Positions 45,740 through 54,729 of a stretch of 64,000 nt of DNA are shown one piece after another. The stretch spans positions 29,137 through 93,136 of the forward strand of contig CASENE010000018.1 in NCBI GenBank assembly GCA_949289265.1, in the 5' to 3' direction. Every line of letters begins with the position of its first letter. The stretch's first letter is position 1. Below the pieces are notes generated by a model. That model was not told the DNA's origin and searched no databases. It worked only from the letters and a program-made list of their open reading frames with translations. This stretch comes from an uncultured Bacteroides sp. (GTDB lineage Bacteria > Bacteroidota > Bacteroidia > Bacteroidales > Bacteroidaceae). Position numbers and translations under genes: made by a program.

Positions 45740-45766
45740 GGCGCCGTCGCCCGGACCGACAGCGCC
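45740..45766 (-). terminator. Terminator downstream of tRNA-His
   Basis: GGCGCCGTCG at 45740-45749 pairs with CGACAGCGCC at 45757-45766 (one mismatch). On the minus strand it is followed by CTTTTTTATG. It would end the tRNA-His transcript about 210 bases after the tRNA. Confidence 0.75.
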
Positions 45767-45843
45767 CTGATCAAGTTATCAAGGGGAGGGTTGCCCCGTA
45801 GTTTTCGCATACTTATCCACTGATCCCATACTTGTAAGCGCGT

Positions 45844-45875
45844 CCGATTATCCGCTGATCCGATTATCCGCTGAT
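45844..45875. repeat. Two 16-bp direct repeats
   Basis: CCGATTATCCGCTGAT occurs twice in tandem at 45844-45859 and 45860-45875. A related TTATCCACTGATCC lies at 45813. Unlike the 21-23 bp arrays, the unit is not palindromic. It lies between the exporter genes and tRNA-His; the 403-bp gap otherwise holds only the promoter and terminator listed. Confidence 0.7.
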
Positions 45876-45972
45876 CCGTCCTTTCGGTGCCTCTCTGAAT
45901 GTCCCTGCCGTAATCCGCTGGTATATAACAAAAAAAGAGGAGAACCGTTACCGATTTTCCTCTTTTCTTGCG

Positions 45973-46047
45973 GGTGGCAGATGGGACTCGAACCCACGAC
46001 ATTCAGAACCACAATCTGACGCTCTAACCAACTGAACTACAGCCACC
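45973..46047 (-). tRNA. tRNA-His (GTG)
   Basis: On the minus strand a complete cloverleaf: acceptor GGTGGCTG with the extra 5' G typical of tRNA-His and C73 opposite, D-arm AGTTCAGTTGGTTAGAGC, anticodon stem-loop TCAGATTGTGGTTCTGA with anticodon GTG, and T-arm GTGGGTTCGAGTCCCAT. The 3' CCA is not encoded. One T-T mismatch falls in the acceptor stem. Confidence 0.96.
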
Positions 46048-46074
46048 ATGTTAATACATCTCTCAAATGCGGTG

Positions 46075-46105
46075 CAAAGATAGGCATAATCTTTGAACTA
46101 GCAAA
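46075..46105 (-). promoter_or_regulatory. tRNA-His promoter (TTTG-N19-TATCTTTG)
   Basis: On the minus strand TTTG (46102-46105) is followed at 19 bases by TATCTTTG (46075-46082), a perfect match to the Bacteroides consensus and spacing. The tRNA 5' end is 28 bases downstream. Confidence 0.85.
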
Positions 46106-46125
46106 CATTTGGGCGAATATTTTTC

Positions 46126-47235
46126 TTATTTTTTCCGCCGACTCATTTTCTCATAGACCTGTTTGTTGTGCACCTGCAATAGTTTACGAGAGCTTTCCAA
46201 GAAGATTTTCAGGCGATTACGGGCGGCAGGCAGCAGGCTATCCTGCGGGTAGTCCGACGGATAGAGAATAAAGTTTTTCTGCCCGGTACACTGGGGATGG
46301 CCTGTCCATACCAAATTGTATTCGCAACGAATCAGAACAGTCTGATTGTGTATGCCATACCCGCCGGCAGGAGGATGCTTCTCAAATTCCAGCGTCAGCA
46401 CCAGTCCTCCATCGGTGTTGCGGGCACTCATGTTGGAGATAAAGTTGCCCAACGAATAGGCCAGCAAATGCTTCTCGCCGCTAAGGCTGTCGGTGCGCAC
46501 CTCCATGGGTTGCAACACGTGGGGATGGCTGCCGACAATATGATCTACCCCATGGGCAAAGAGCCAGTCTGCCAACTTCTGCTGTTCGCGGCTGGGCAGT
46601 GACTGATATTCGTTGCCCCAGTGCAGGCAGGCGATAAGGATATCGGGCTGCCAGGCTTGGGCGGTGCGGATGTCGCGAAGCATCTCCCCCCGGTCTATAT
46701 AGTTGACTCGGTTGGGGACGGCAGGACGCAAACCATTGGTGCCATAGGTGTAGTTCAGCAAGGCGATGCGGAAGCCGTTCTTTTGCAGAAACAGGGGATA
46801 GCGACGATGCCGGTCGGTGGAATCACGATAGGTGCCAGCCGAGGAGATGCGCAGGGAGTCGAGCAGGCCAAGCGTGCGTTCCAGTCCTCTCCTGCCCCGG
46901 TCCAGGCAGTGGTTGTTGGCGGTGAGCAGGACATCGAAACCGGCGTCGCGGATGGCGGATAGATACTCGTCCGGCGCACTGAAGGCGGGGTAGCCGCTAT
47001 AAGGGACGCCGCCCAAGGTCACTTCCAGATTGCCCACAGCGAGGTCGGCGGCCTGTATCTGCGGGGAAACGAGGGAGAAGCAGGCCGAGTAATCGTACGT
47101 TCCCTGTGGGGTGCGAGCGGCGTCTATCTGCGCCTGGTGCTGCATCAGGTCACCAACGAACAGCAGCGTGAGCCTCTGTTGTGCCGAGAGGGTCACGCTG
47201 CTTGCCAGCATGCAAAGGATGAAGAGGGCTCTCAT
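46126..47235 (-). CDS. CapA family (PGA_cap) metallophosphoesterase-like protein
   Basis: A 369-residue exported protein with a signal peptide (LFILCMLASSVTLSAQQ) and the CapA/PGA_cap fold: LLFVGDLMQHQAQID, LAVGNLEVTLGG, TANNHCLDRG, ILIACLHWGNEYQSLP and HIVGSHPHVLQPMEV. CapA helps poly-gamma-glutamate synthesis in Bacillus, but homologues are widespread and of unclear role in Bacteroides; the metal-binding motifs suggest a phosphoesterase. It lies 18 bp downstream of folD in the same direction. Confidence 0.85.
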   Translation of the reverse strand: MRALFILCMLASSVTLSAQQRLTLLFVGDLMQHQAQIDAARTPQGTYDYSACFSLVSPQIQAADLAVGNLEVTLGGVPYSGYPAFSAPDEYLSAIRDAGFDVLLTANNHCLDRGRRGLERTLGLLDSLRISSAGTYRDSTDRHRRYPLFLQKNGFRIALLNYTYGTNGLRPAVPNRVNYIDRGEMLRDIRTAQAWQPDILIACLHWGNEYQSLPSREQQKLADWLFAHGVDHIVGSHPHVLQPMEVRTDSLSGEKHLLAYSLGNFISNMSARNTDGGLVLTLEFEKHPPAGGYGIHNQTVLIRCEYNLVWTGHPQCTGQKNFILYPSDYPQDSLLPAARNRLKIFLESSRKLLQVHNKQVYEKMSRRKK

Positions 47236-47253
47236 CGTCTTGCAAGCGGGAGA

Positions 47254-48135
47254 TTACTTATAAATGGCTTTCTTGCCTGCCAGAAGGGTATTCTTCATCA
47301 GCGACACGATGGTCATGGGGCCAACGCCGCCGGGCACGGGGGTAATGTAGGAGCACTTGGGGGCTACCTCGTCGAACTTCACGTCGCCCGTCAGCTTGAA
47401 GCCGGATTTCCGGGTGGCGTCCGGCACGCGAGTGGTGCCGACATCAATGATGACGGCGCCCTCCTTCACCATGTCGGCCTTCACAAAGTTGGGTTGTCCC
47501 AGGGCGGCGATGATGATGTCGGCCTCGCGGCATTCCTTCACGAGGTCGCGGCTGCGGCTGTGGCAGACGGTGACAGTGGCATCGCCGGGATAGGCTTTCT
47601 GCATCATCAGCATGGCCATAGGCTTGCCGACGATGTTGCTGCGGCCCAGGACGACGCACTTCTTGCCCTGCGTCTCAATGTTGTAGCGGCGCAGCAGCTC
47701 AAGGATGCCGTTGGGAGTAGCCGACACGTAGCAGGGCAGGCCGATGGACATGCGGCCCACGTTGATGGGATGGAAGCCGTCCACGTCCTTGCGGTAGTCG
47801 ATGGTTTCGATAACCTTCTGCTCGGAGATGTGCTTCGGCAGGGGGAGCTGAACGATGAAGCCGTCCACATCCGCGTCGGCATTCAGCTGACGCACCTTGG
47901 CCAGGAGTTCGTCCTCGGTCACATCGTCTTCGTAGCGGATGAGGGTGGACTTGAAACCGCACTCCTCGCACGCCTTTACTTTGTTGGCCACGTAGGTTTC
48001 GCTGCCTCCGTCATGCCCCACGAGGATGGCGGCCAGGTGGGGACGTTTGCCGCCGGCGGCCACAATTTGGGCCACTTCTTCTGCTATCTCCTGCTTGATT
48101 TGGGCGGAGATGGCTTTTCCGTCAATCAGTGTCAT
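47254..48135 (-). CDS. folD: Methylenetetrahydrofolate dehydrogenase/cyclohydrolase
   Basis: A bifunctional enzyme of one-carbon metabolism, 293 residues. Catalytic Tyr48 and Lys52 lie in [15 protein letters not shown], with [11 protein letters not shown], the NADP-binding [14 protein letters not shown] and the C-terminal [19 protein letters not shown]. Gene order ffh, folD, capA on the minus strand suggests a shared transcript. Confidence 0.95.
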   Translation of the reverse strand: MTLIDGKAISAQIKQEIAEEVAQIVAAGGKRPHLAAILVGHDGGSETYVANKVKACEECGFKSTLIRYEDDVTEDELLAKVRQLNADADVDGFIVQLPLPKHISEQKVIETIDYRKDVDGFHPINVGRMSIGLPCYVSATPNGILELLRRYNIETQGKKCVVLGRSNIVGKPMAMLMMQKAYPGDATVTVCHSRSRDLVKECREADIIIAALGQPNFVKADMVKEGAVIIDVGTTRVPDATRKSGFKLTGDVKFDEVAPKCSYITPVPGGVGPMTIVSLMKNTLLAGKKAIYK

Positions 48136-48226
48136 AGTATGTCTCTTTTAACAGTTAAATTTGTTTCTTCTTTTGTGGTCGATCTCGCCTCCGTCCAGCC
48201 AAGGCGTTGCCAACGTCCAGAGGCGG

Positions 48227-49552
48227 TCAGCGCTTCATCTTGGGCATCATCATCTTGCCCATCTTGCTGCCGGTGACCATCTTCATCATCTTGCGCGTCT
48301 GGTCGAACTGCTTCAGCAGGCGGTTCACCTCTTGCAGGTTGGTGCCGCTGCCTTTGGCGATGCGCTGGCGGCGCGAGCCGTTGAGGATGGCGGGATTGGT
48401 GCGCTCCTCGGGGGTCATGGAGTAGATGATGGCCTCAATGCTCTTGAAAGCGTTGTCGTCGATGTCAATGTCCTTGATGGCCTTGCCCACGCCAGGTATC
48501 ATGCTAGCCAGTTCCTTCAGGTTGCCCATCTTCTTGATTTGCTGAATTTGGTTCAGAAAATCGTTGAAGTCGAACTGGTTCTTCTGGATCTTGCGTTGCA
48601 GTCGTTTGGCTTCTTCCTCGTCATATTGTTCCTGGGCGCGTTCCACCAATGACACGATATCGCCCATGCCGAGGATGCGGTCGGCCATGCGCGAGGGGTG
48701 GAACTGGTCTACGGCATCCAGCTTCTCACCCGTGCCAATGAACTTGATGGGCTTGGTCACGACCGAGCGGATGGAGAGAGCGGCACCGCCGCGGGTGTCT
48801 CCGTCGAGTTTGGTGAGGACCACACCGGTGAAGTCCAAGCGGTCGTTGAATTCCTTGGCAGTATTCACGGCGTCCTGTCCCGTCATGGCGTCCACCACGA
48901 AAAGGATCTCGTTGGGCTGGATAGCTTGCTTGATGGCGGCAATCTCCTGCATCATTTCCTCGTCCACGGCCAAGCGTCCGGCAGTGTCGACGATAACAGT
49001 GTCCAGCGCTTTGGCCTTGGCCTCCTGGATGGCGTGCTGGGCGATGGCGACGGGGTCTTTAGAGTCCGGCTCGCTGTACATGGGCACGCCGATTTGCTCG
49101 GACAGAACGCGCAACTGCTCGATAGCGGCAGGACGGTAAACGTCGCAAGCCACGAGCAGCGGCCGGCGATTCTTCTTCGTCTTGAGCATCCGAGCCAGCT
49201 TGCCGCTGAACGTGGTCTTACCAGAACCTTGCAGGCCAGACATGAGGATGACAGCAGGCTTGCCTTCCAGGTTGATTTCGGCGGTCTCTCCGCCCATCAG
49301 CGCGGCCAGCTCGTCATGCACGATTTTCACCATCAGTTGGCTGGGCTTCACGGCAGTCAGCACGTTCTGCCCCAGGGCTTTCTCCTTCACAGTATCCGTA
49401 AAGGTCTTGGCCACTTTGTAGTTGACGTCGGCGTCCAGCAGGGCTTTGCGGACGTCCTTCAGCGTTTCCGCCACGTTGATTTCGGTGATTTTGCCCTCAC
49501 CTTTCAATATTTTGAACGACCTTTCGAGGCGTTCACTCAGGTTGTCAAACAT
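48227..49552 (-). CDS. ffh: Signal recognition particle GTPase Ffh
   Basis: A 441-residue SRP54 protein that binds SRP RNA and signal sequences of nascent membrane proteins. The P-loop is GLQGSGKTT at 106-114, followed by DVYRPAAIEQL, VDTAGRLAVDEEMM and TKLDGDTRGGAALS. The Met-rich M domain at the C-terminus ends MKMVTGSKMGKMMMPKMKR. All motifs are intact. Confidence 0.96.
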   Translation of the reverse strand: MFDNLSERLERSFKILKGEGKITEINVAETLKDVRKALLDADVNYKVAKTFTDTVKEKALGQNVLTAVKPSQLMVKIVHDELAALMGGETAEINLEGKPAVILMSGLQGSGKTTFSGKLARMLKTKKNRRPLLVACDVYRPAAIEQLRVLSEQIGVPMYSEPDSKDPVAIAQHAIQEAKAKALDTVIVDTAGRLAVDEEMMQEIAAIKQAIQPNEILFVVDAMTGQDAVNTAKEFNDRLDFTGVVLTKLDGDTRGGAALSIRSVVTKPIKFIGTGEKLDAVDQFHPSRMADRILGMGDIVSLVERAQEQYDEEEAKRLQRKIQKNQFDFNDFLNQIQQIKKMGNLKELASMIPGVGKAIKDIDIDDNAFKSIEAIIYSMTPEERTNPAILNGSRRQRIAKGSGTNLQEVNRLLKQFDQTRKMMKMVTGSKMGKMMMPKMKR

Positions 49553-49582
49553 AGTGCTCTTTAATTAGAAATTAATAATTAA

Positions 49583-49621
49583 AAATGAAAAACGGCACGC
49601 ATGTGGGCACGCTTTTCATTT
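49583..49621 (-). terminator. rho terminator
   Basis: AAATGAAAA at 49583-49591 pairs with TTTTCATTT at 49613-49621. The hairpin lies 20 bases after the rho stop on the minus strand, with an inner CACGC/GGGCACG region. Confidence 0.65.
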
Positions 49622-49640
49622 CTAATTTATCATTGATTAT

Positions 49641-51590
49641 TTACCCGTTCATGCTCAGCAGGAATTCGTCGTTGTCCTTGGTCTTCTCCAGCTTGTCTTT
49701 CACGAAGTCCATGGCCTCGACGGGCGTCATGTCAGACAGGTACTTGCGCAAAATCCACATGCGGTCCAGCGTCTGCTTGTCCTGCAAGAGGTCGTCGCGG
49801 CGGGTGCTGGATGCCGTGATGTTGACGGCCGGGAAGATGCGTTTGTTCGAGAGATTGCGGTCGAGCTGCAGCTCCATGTTGCCCGTACCTTTGAACTCCT
49901 CAAAGATTACTTCATCCATCTTGGATCCGGTGTCAATCAGTGCCGTGGCCAGGATGGTGAGCGAGCCGCCTCCTTCGATGTTGCGCGCCGCGCCAAAGAA
50001 GCGTTTGGGCTTGTGCAGGGCGTTGGCGTCCACGCCGCCAGAGAGCACCTTGCCCGATGCGGGCGACACGGTGTTGTAGGCGCGGGCCAGTCGGGTGATG
50101 GAGTCGAGGAAGATGACCACGTCGTGTCCACATTCCACCAGACGCTTGGCCTTTTCCAAAACGATGCCGGCAATCTTCACGTGACGCTCGGCCGGTTCGT
50201 CGAAGGTGGAGGCAATGACCTCGGCATTGACCGTACGGGCCATGTCGGTCACTTCCTCCGGACGCTCGTCGATAAGGAGCATGATCATATACACTTCCGG
50301 ATGGTTGGCGGCGATGGCGTTGGCGATGTCCTTCATCAGAATGGTCTTACCCGTCTTGGGCTGTGCCACGATGAGGGCGCGCTGGCCTTTGCCGATGGGG
50401 GCGAAGAGGTCTACCACGCGGGCCGAGAGCGTGTCGCGGTTGTCTCCGCGGCAAAGCTGGAACTTCTCGTCTGGGAAGAGGGGCGTGAGGTGCTCGAAAG
50501 GTACGCGGTCACGCACGAAGGCCGGGTCGCGCCCGTTGATTTTAGAGACCTTTACCAACGGGAAGTATTTCTCGCCTTCCTTAGGCGGACGAATGATGCC
50601 TTCCACCACATCGCCTGTCTTCAGGCCGAAGAGCTTGATTTGCGATTGTGACACGTAGATATCGTCCGGCGAAGACAGGTAGTTGTAATCCGACGAGCGG
50701 AGGAATCCATAGCCGTCCTGCATGATTTCCAGCACGCCGGTGCCGGCCAGGATATCGTCGAAGTCATACGCCTTTTCGCGTTCTTGGGCCTTGCGTTCAG
50801 GAGCGTTCTCGACGACGTTTTCATCGTTGGGCAGCGCACGCTGCTGGTTATAGTTGTTGTTGCGATTATTGCTATTATTGTTGTTATTGCGTGCAATGCG
50901 GGGACGTTGCTGCTGCTGTGCCTTGTTGGGAAGGGCGGGAAGAACGGCTTTGGTTGCTTCAAACTTGCCAATCAGTTCGGAGGGAAGTTCCACCTTTTCA
51001 GTAGGCAAGTCTTCAATGGGAATAAAGTCGTCCATGTTATTATTGTCGGACTGGACCGTTTCCAGGGTTTCCGCTGCAGGCTGTGTTGGTTCTGCAGGAG
51101 TTACCGGTTCTTGCACGGCGGTTTCGGTTACGGACTGTTCTGCCTGTACCACTGGTTCTTTCTTCTCTTCTTCCTGCGGTTTCACCTTGCGGGGGCGTCC
51201 CGGTTTGCGCTTGGCTGGAGCAGGTTTCTCATCGGTTGTGCCGGAAGCGTTTTCCGCTGTAGTTCCTGCCTGTGACTGTTTCGCAGCTGCGTCTTTCTCT
51301 TCCTTAGGAGCGGTAGCCTTATCAGCATCACTATTTTTAGCAACAGCCGGCGCATTGCTTGCGTTTTCTTTCTTTGCCGTGCGCGACCGTTTTTGTTTTT
51401 CCACCTTGCGTTCTTCTTTCAGCTTGTCGGCTGCTACTTTCTTGGTGGCACCGGCGATGGCTTGCTCATCCAATATCTTATAAACGAGTTCTTCTTTTTT
51501 CAACGAATCCGTTTTCTTTATGCCAAGCTCTTGCGCGATAGTCTGCAGTTCCGACAGGCTTTTGTCGTTCAGTTGAATGATGTTATACAT
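49641..51590 (-). CDS. rho: Transcription termination factor Rho with long disordered insertion
   Basis: A hexameric RNA helicase, 649 residues against about 420 in E. coli. Residues 1-45 are the N-terminal helical Rho domain. Residues about 47-274 are low-complexity: Lys/Glu/Ala-rich, with an AT-hook-like KRKPGRPRK near 128, then Gln/Asn runs at about 225-250. The RNA-binding domain follows ([20 protein letters not shown]), then the ATPase with Walker A AQPKTGKT near 409-416 and [15 protein letters not shown]. In B. thetaiotaomicron such a disordered Rho region drives phase separation. The start at 51590 ([10 protein letters not shown]) is the family N-terminus. Confidence 0.95.
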   Translation of the reverse strand: MYNIIQLNDKSLSELQTIAQELGIKKTDSLKKEELVYKILDEQAIAGATKKVAADKLKEERKVEKQKRSRTAKKENASNAPAVAKNSDADKATAPKEEKDAAAKQSQAGTTAENASGTTDEKPAPAKRKPGRPRKVKPQEEEKKEPVVQAEQSVTETAVQEPVTPAEPTQPAAETLETVQSDNNNMDDFIPIEDLPTEKVELPSELIGKFEATKAVLPALPNKAQQQQRPRIARNNNNNSNNRNNNYNQQRALPNDENVVENAPERKAQEREKAYDFDDILAGTGVLEIMQDGYGFLRSSDYNYLSSPDDIYVSQSQIKLFGLKTGDVVEGIIRPPKEGEKYFPLVKVSKINGRDPAFVRDRVPFEHLTPLFPDEKFQLCRGDNRDTLSARVVDLFAPIGKGQRALIVAQPKTGKTILMKDIANAIAANHPEVYMIMLLIDERPEEVTDMARTVNAEVIASTFDEPAERHVKIAGIVLEKAKRLVECGHDVVIFLDSITRLARAYNTVSPASGKVLSGGVDANALHKPKRFFGAARNIEGGGSLTILATALIDTGSKMDEVIFEEFKGTGNMELQLDRNLSNKRIFPAVNITASSTRRDDLLQDKQTLDRMWILRKYLSDMTPVEAMDFVKDKLEKTKDNDEFLLSMNG

Positions 51591-51771
51591 ATAAAATATG
51601 TGTGAATGGTTTAATTTTCTATTCAGAAAGACATACGACAGGAGAACCCGTTGCGGGCGCAACCCTGTGGTAAGATTGTACGATGATTCTATGGAATAAA
51701 TGGGTTGAAATGTGTGCAATCGGAGACTGTTTTTTGCCGCAGCAATAAGAAGGTCGTTGATTACAACGGCG

Positions 51772-51779
51772 CAAAGGTA
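51772..51779 (-). promoter_or_regulatory. -7 box TACCTTTG for rho
   Basis: Minus-strand TACCTTTG 182 bases before the rho ATG, giving a long leader of about 175 nt. Long rho leaders often carry autoregulation. The rest of the gap to 51960 has no gene; a plus-strand TAACTTTG at 51833-51840 has nothing behind it. Confidence 0.5.
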
Positions 51780-51970
51780 AGAAATCTTTTTGAAAGATTC
51801 AATAATTCTTCCCTATTTTGCAGGGAAAGGCATAACTTTGCACCATTCTCCGTGCGGTTTATCGCCTCATAAAAGGGAAATGAGAAAACTTTCAGAGCAA
51901 AATTCAAACGAGTTCTAAGGATATCTGGAAACTTTCACCCGTTAGAATACGTCCATACAGAATAAGATAA

Positions 51971-52012
51971 AAAAGAGAGCCTCCAAAACTATGAAAAGTT
52001 CAGGAAGCTCTC
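51971..52012 (-). terminator. GH43 gene terminator
   Basis: GAGAGCCTCC at 51975-51984 pairs with GGAAGCTCTC at 52003-52012 (one G-T pair). On the minus strand a T-run follows (CTTTTTTATC). It begins 33 bases after the GH43 stop. Confidence 0.75.
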
Positions 52013-52045
52013 AAGAATCATGCTTTGCCCAAAGCTACGTTGGGC

Positions 52046-53182
52046 TTAATTCAGTGTCCATTGTTCTTTCCATTCAATGACGGGAGTACCATCTGCCTTG
52101 AATTGAATAGGCAACCAGATATAACGCGCGTCGCTGGGGTGTTCCGGCCGCCAGATATCCGCCATGAATATATAGGTGGTATCTTGCTTGCCAGGCACGG
52201 GCAGGACGAATGTGCTTTGCCCTCCGAAGGTGATTTCAGACTTCGGGCCAACGCAAGGATTCGGATGCTGTGTCCAAGGCCCCCAAATGGAAGGTGCCGA
52301 AAACATGCGAGCCTCGTTGGGTGCCCACCCGGTGCATCCAGAAGTAATCATCCAATAGGTGTTCTTGTGTTTGAAGAGGGCAGGTGCCTCATTCATGCCG
52401 CCGGCGGCCATCCGGGTATATTTGCCGGTGTGGCTCAGATAGTCATCGCTTAACTCGGCAATCTGCATGGTCATGTTCTCTTCGGAAGAATAGATATGAT
52501 ATGCCTTGCCGTCATCGTCTACGAACAGCTGCATGTCGCGCGCCATCTGTCCGCCCGGCAAGTCTCGTTTCAAGAAGAGCCCCTCCTCGACAGCCTTGCG
52601 CCATTCGGGTGTCCACTCCACGGGATAATGCGCAGCATCCAGCGTATCGAGTATGGCTTTCTGTTCATCGGTCATGTCGAAAGGAAGCCGGCTGAGATTG
52701 ACGCGCCCGGAACCTATGTAGCGGAACGGGCCGACAGGCGTGTCACTGATCGCAACTGCCGAGCGGGCAGCCCCATAGCCTTGTCCTTTCAACTCAAGAT
52801 GGAACCACATGACGAACTTCTTCGTCTGCTCATTGTAAATGACTTTCGGACGCTCGATAATGCAGCCTTGCACGATGTCGCTGGCCGTATCATTCTTCTC
52901 CACAGCCAAAGCCACGCCTTCATTCTTCCAGTCGGTCAGGTTGGGCGACGAATAACACATTACGCCCACCATGGCATTGGAGGTCGTGTCCGACTTGTTT
53001 TCGCCGTACCAGTAATACACACCTTCGTGATACAACACGCCTCCTCCGTGGGCGTTGACATGCACACCTTGGTCGTCCGGCCAAATGGTTCCTGAACAAA
53101 TAGGGTTCACTTCCTGCTTCGGGGCACAACCCGTCAGGAGAGCTGCCAGGCAAGCGGCAGCCCACAATCTAATACTTCTCAT
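52046..53182 (-). CDS. Glycoside hydrolase family 43 lipoprotein
   Basis: A 378-residue predicted surface or periplasmic lipoprotein (lipobox LLTGC, Cys19) with a five-bladed beta-propeller of GH43 type. Visible segments are WPDDQGVHVNAHGGGVLYHE, YWYGENKS and NEAPALFKHKNTYWMITSGC (Glu265 as likely acid). The sequence resembles the GH43 subfamily with galactan or galactosidase activity, but the substrate is not certain. The start at 53182 gives the signal peptide; 42 upstream codons are spurious. It diverges from a GH35 fragment, suggesting remains of a galactoside-use locus. Confidence 0.82.
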   Translation of the reverse strand: MRSIRLWAAACLAALLTGCAPKQEVNPICSGTIWPDDQGVHVNAHGGGVLYHEGVYYWYGENKSDTTSNAMVGVMCYSSPNLTDWKNEGVALAVEKNDTASDIVQGCIIERPKVIYNEQTKKFVMWFHLELKGQGYGAARSAVAISDTPVGPFRYIGSGRVNLSRLPFDMTDEQKAILDTLDAAHYPVEWTPEWRKAVEEGLFLKRDLPGGQMARDMQLFVDDDGKAYHIYSSEENMTMQIAELSDDYLSHTGKYTRMAAGGMNEAPALFKHKNTYWMITSGCTGWAPNEARMFSAPSIWGPWTQHPNPCVGPKSEITFGGQSTFVLPVPGKQDTTYIFMADIWRPEHPSDARYIWLPIQFKADGTPVIEWKEQWTLN

Positions 53183-53294
53183 AATTTGTTTATTTATAGG
53201 TTGATTGTACTTCCATTTTTCTTGGGCAGATGTCGGATATAAGTTCGTCGCATAAAGCAACGCGCAACAGGGAGGATAGCGGCTACCTCGGCAT

Positions 53295-53356
53295 AGAAAA
53301 GGTGGCACCTTTTCCTACAATCAGTGCCACCTTTTCCTACAATCAGTGCCACTGAT
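53295..53356. repeat. Palindromic 22-bp array with chimeric middle unit
   Basis: Three dyads are spaced 22 bp (GGCACC at 53303, GCCACC at 53325, GCCACT at 53347). The first is GAAAAGGTGgCACCTTTTC (53295-53313). The last is AATCAGTGcCACTGATT (53340-53356). The middle one combines the left arm of the last (AATCAGTG) with the right arm of the first (CACCTTTTC). It lies between the divergent GH43 gene and the truncated GH35 gene. Confidence 0.85.
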
Positions 53357-53451
53357 TCCTATTCTCGCTGAAGAAAAAGTAGCGTAATTCCAGCGTGTTG
53401 TTCGCATCAAATCCCCTCCTTATCATATCCTTGAGACGATATAAACCAACA

Positions 53452-54453
53452 ATGAACTATTGCTTATATACAGTCGAGAAAGGAAGTCAATTAGCCATCG
53501 TAGTAGAAGGTATGGGACGCATCAATTTCGGCCGGGCCATCAAAAACTTCAAAGGTTTGACAGGCTCTGTGACGCTCCACGCTACTGTGGATGGCGATGA
53601 AGTGACGTGGAATCTGAAGGATTGGACCATGCGAACCCTGCCCGACGGCTATGCAGATGCCATCCGAGCCTTGGAGCGCAAGCGTGACGGCGCGTCCATG
53701 GGAGTGCGGCTGGACACAAAGGCAGGTTACTATCGGGGATATTTCGATTTGCGGAAAACGGGCGACACTTTTCTCAATTTGGAAACCTGGGGCAAGGGAC
53801 AAGTCTACGTCAACGGGCATGCCATCGGCCGCTTCTGGAGCATCGGGCCGCAGCAGACGCTCTATGTGCCGGGCTGTTGGCTGAAAAGAGGCCGCAACGA
53901 GGTGATAGCACTAGATGTCATTGGTCCCCGGTCGGCAAAAGTATGGGGAGAGCCCATCCCTCAACTAGACAAGTTGCAACAGGAGAAAGGCAACCTGCAC
54001 AACAATCCCGGCGACCGTCCTGACCTCAATTCAGTTACCCCCGTAGCCATAGGGACGTTCACAGCTACACGACAGTGGCAGTCTGTGACATTCACCTCAC
54101 CGGCCCGTGGGCGCTACCTGGCCATTGAAAGCCTCGGTTCACATGGAGCAGACAGCGTAGTATCTGTGGCGGAACTGTATGCCCGCGATGCCGAAGGAAA
54201 ACGCATTGACCGTGCCAAATGGAGTGTAAAATACGCAGACAGCGAAGATGCCGCCGCCGGTAATCACACGGGAGAAAAGGCCTTCGACCAACAGGAATCC
54301 ACTTGGTGGAACACCGTAAGCGGCGTACGGCCACCTCACCTGCTTGTCATAGACCTTGAGAGCGAGCATACCATAAACGGCATTGACTACCTGCCCTGCA
54401 TCACACAGGAAAATATCGGAGGGATAAAAGATTATAAGATATACGTTTACTGA
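53452..54453 (+). pseudogene. GH35 beta-galactosidase remnant lacking the catalytic domain
   Basis: The 333-residue product matches only the C-terminal part of Bacteroides GH35 beta-galactosidases. Residues 6-30 (YTVEKGSQLAIVVEGMGRIN) enter in the middle of a beta-domain, then come WGKGQVYVNGHAIGRFWSIG, PQQTLYVPGCWLKRGRNEVI and a C-terminal F5/8-type domain (SVAELYARDAEGKRIDRAKW ... YKIYVY). Full-length homologues are about 770 residues and carry an N-terminal TIM barrel, entirely missing here. No catalytic glutamates remain. No TIM-barrel trace is visible in the 270 bp upstream, which holds a palindromic array. It is most likely a deletion remnant; a non-catalytic binding protein is less likely as no signal peptide is present. 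Confidence 0.78.
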
Positions 54454-54471
54454 CCGACACTCGGACAAAAG

Positions 54472-54525
54472 TAGAGGAGATACAAAACGGAAAGACTTCA
54501 TGACCTTGTGTCTCCTCTATTTTAT
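54472..54525 (+). terminator. Terminator after the GH35 remnant
   Basis: TAGAGGAGATACAA at 54472-54485 pairs with TTGTGTCTCCTCTA at 54506-54519 (one mismatch), followed by TTTTATCC. Confidence 0.8.
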
Positions 54526-54559
54526 CCCCCAATGGCTTGCTACAGTCGGAAACATGGGC

Positions 54560-54567
54560 TACCTTTG
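54560..54567 (+). promoter_or_regulatory. -7 box TACCTTTG upstream of the EFR1 gene
   Basis: A TAnnTTTG match 163 bases before the ATG at 54730. The leader would be long; no other candidate is seen closer. Confidence 0.4.
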
Positions 54568-54729
54568 TGCACGAAACGATGTTTGAGATTACTCAGATAA
54601 ACATAGGCGTATCAAAGTCATCTGCTGATTCCCAATGTTTCACTTTTCGTTTGAGAGTCAAAAAATGAAAGAGAAGCATTGCGTCACCCATTCAGAGGAA
54701 TCACTTAAAATCAGAAATTCGTGCAAACT

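Noticed and set aside
51833-51840. Plus-strand TAACTTTG as a promoter for a small RNA upstream of rho
   Set aside because: No -33 box at suitable spacing, no terminator on the plus strand before the GH43 region and no conserved structure seen.
53452-54453. GH35 fragment as an active beta-galactosidase
   Set aside because: The TIM barrel and both catalytic glutamates are missing; only C-terminal accessory domains remain.
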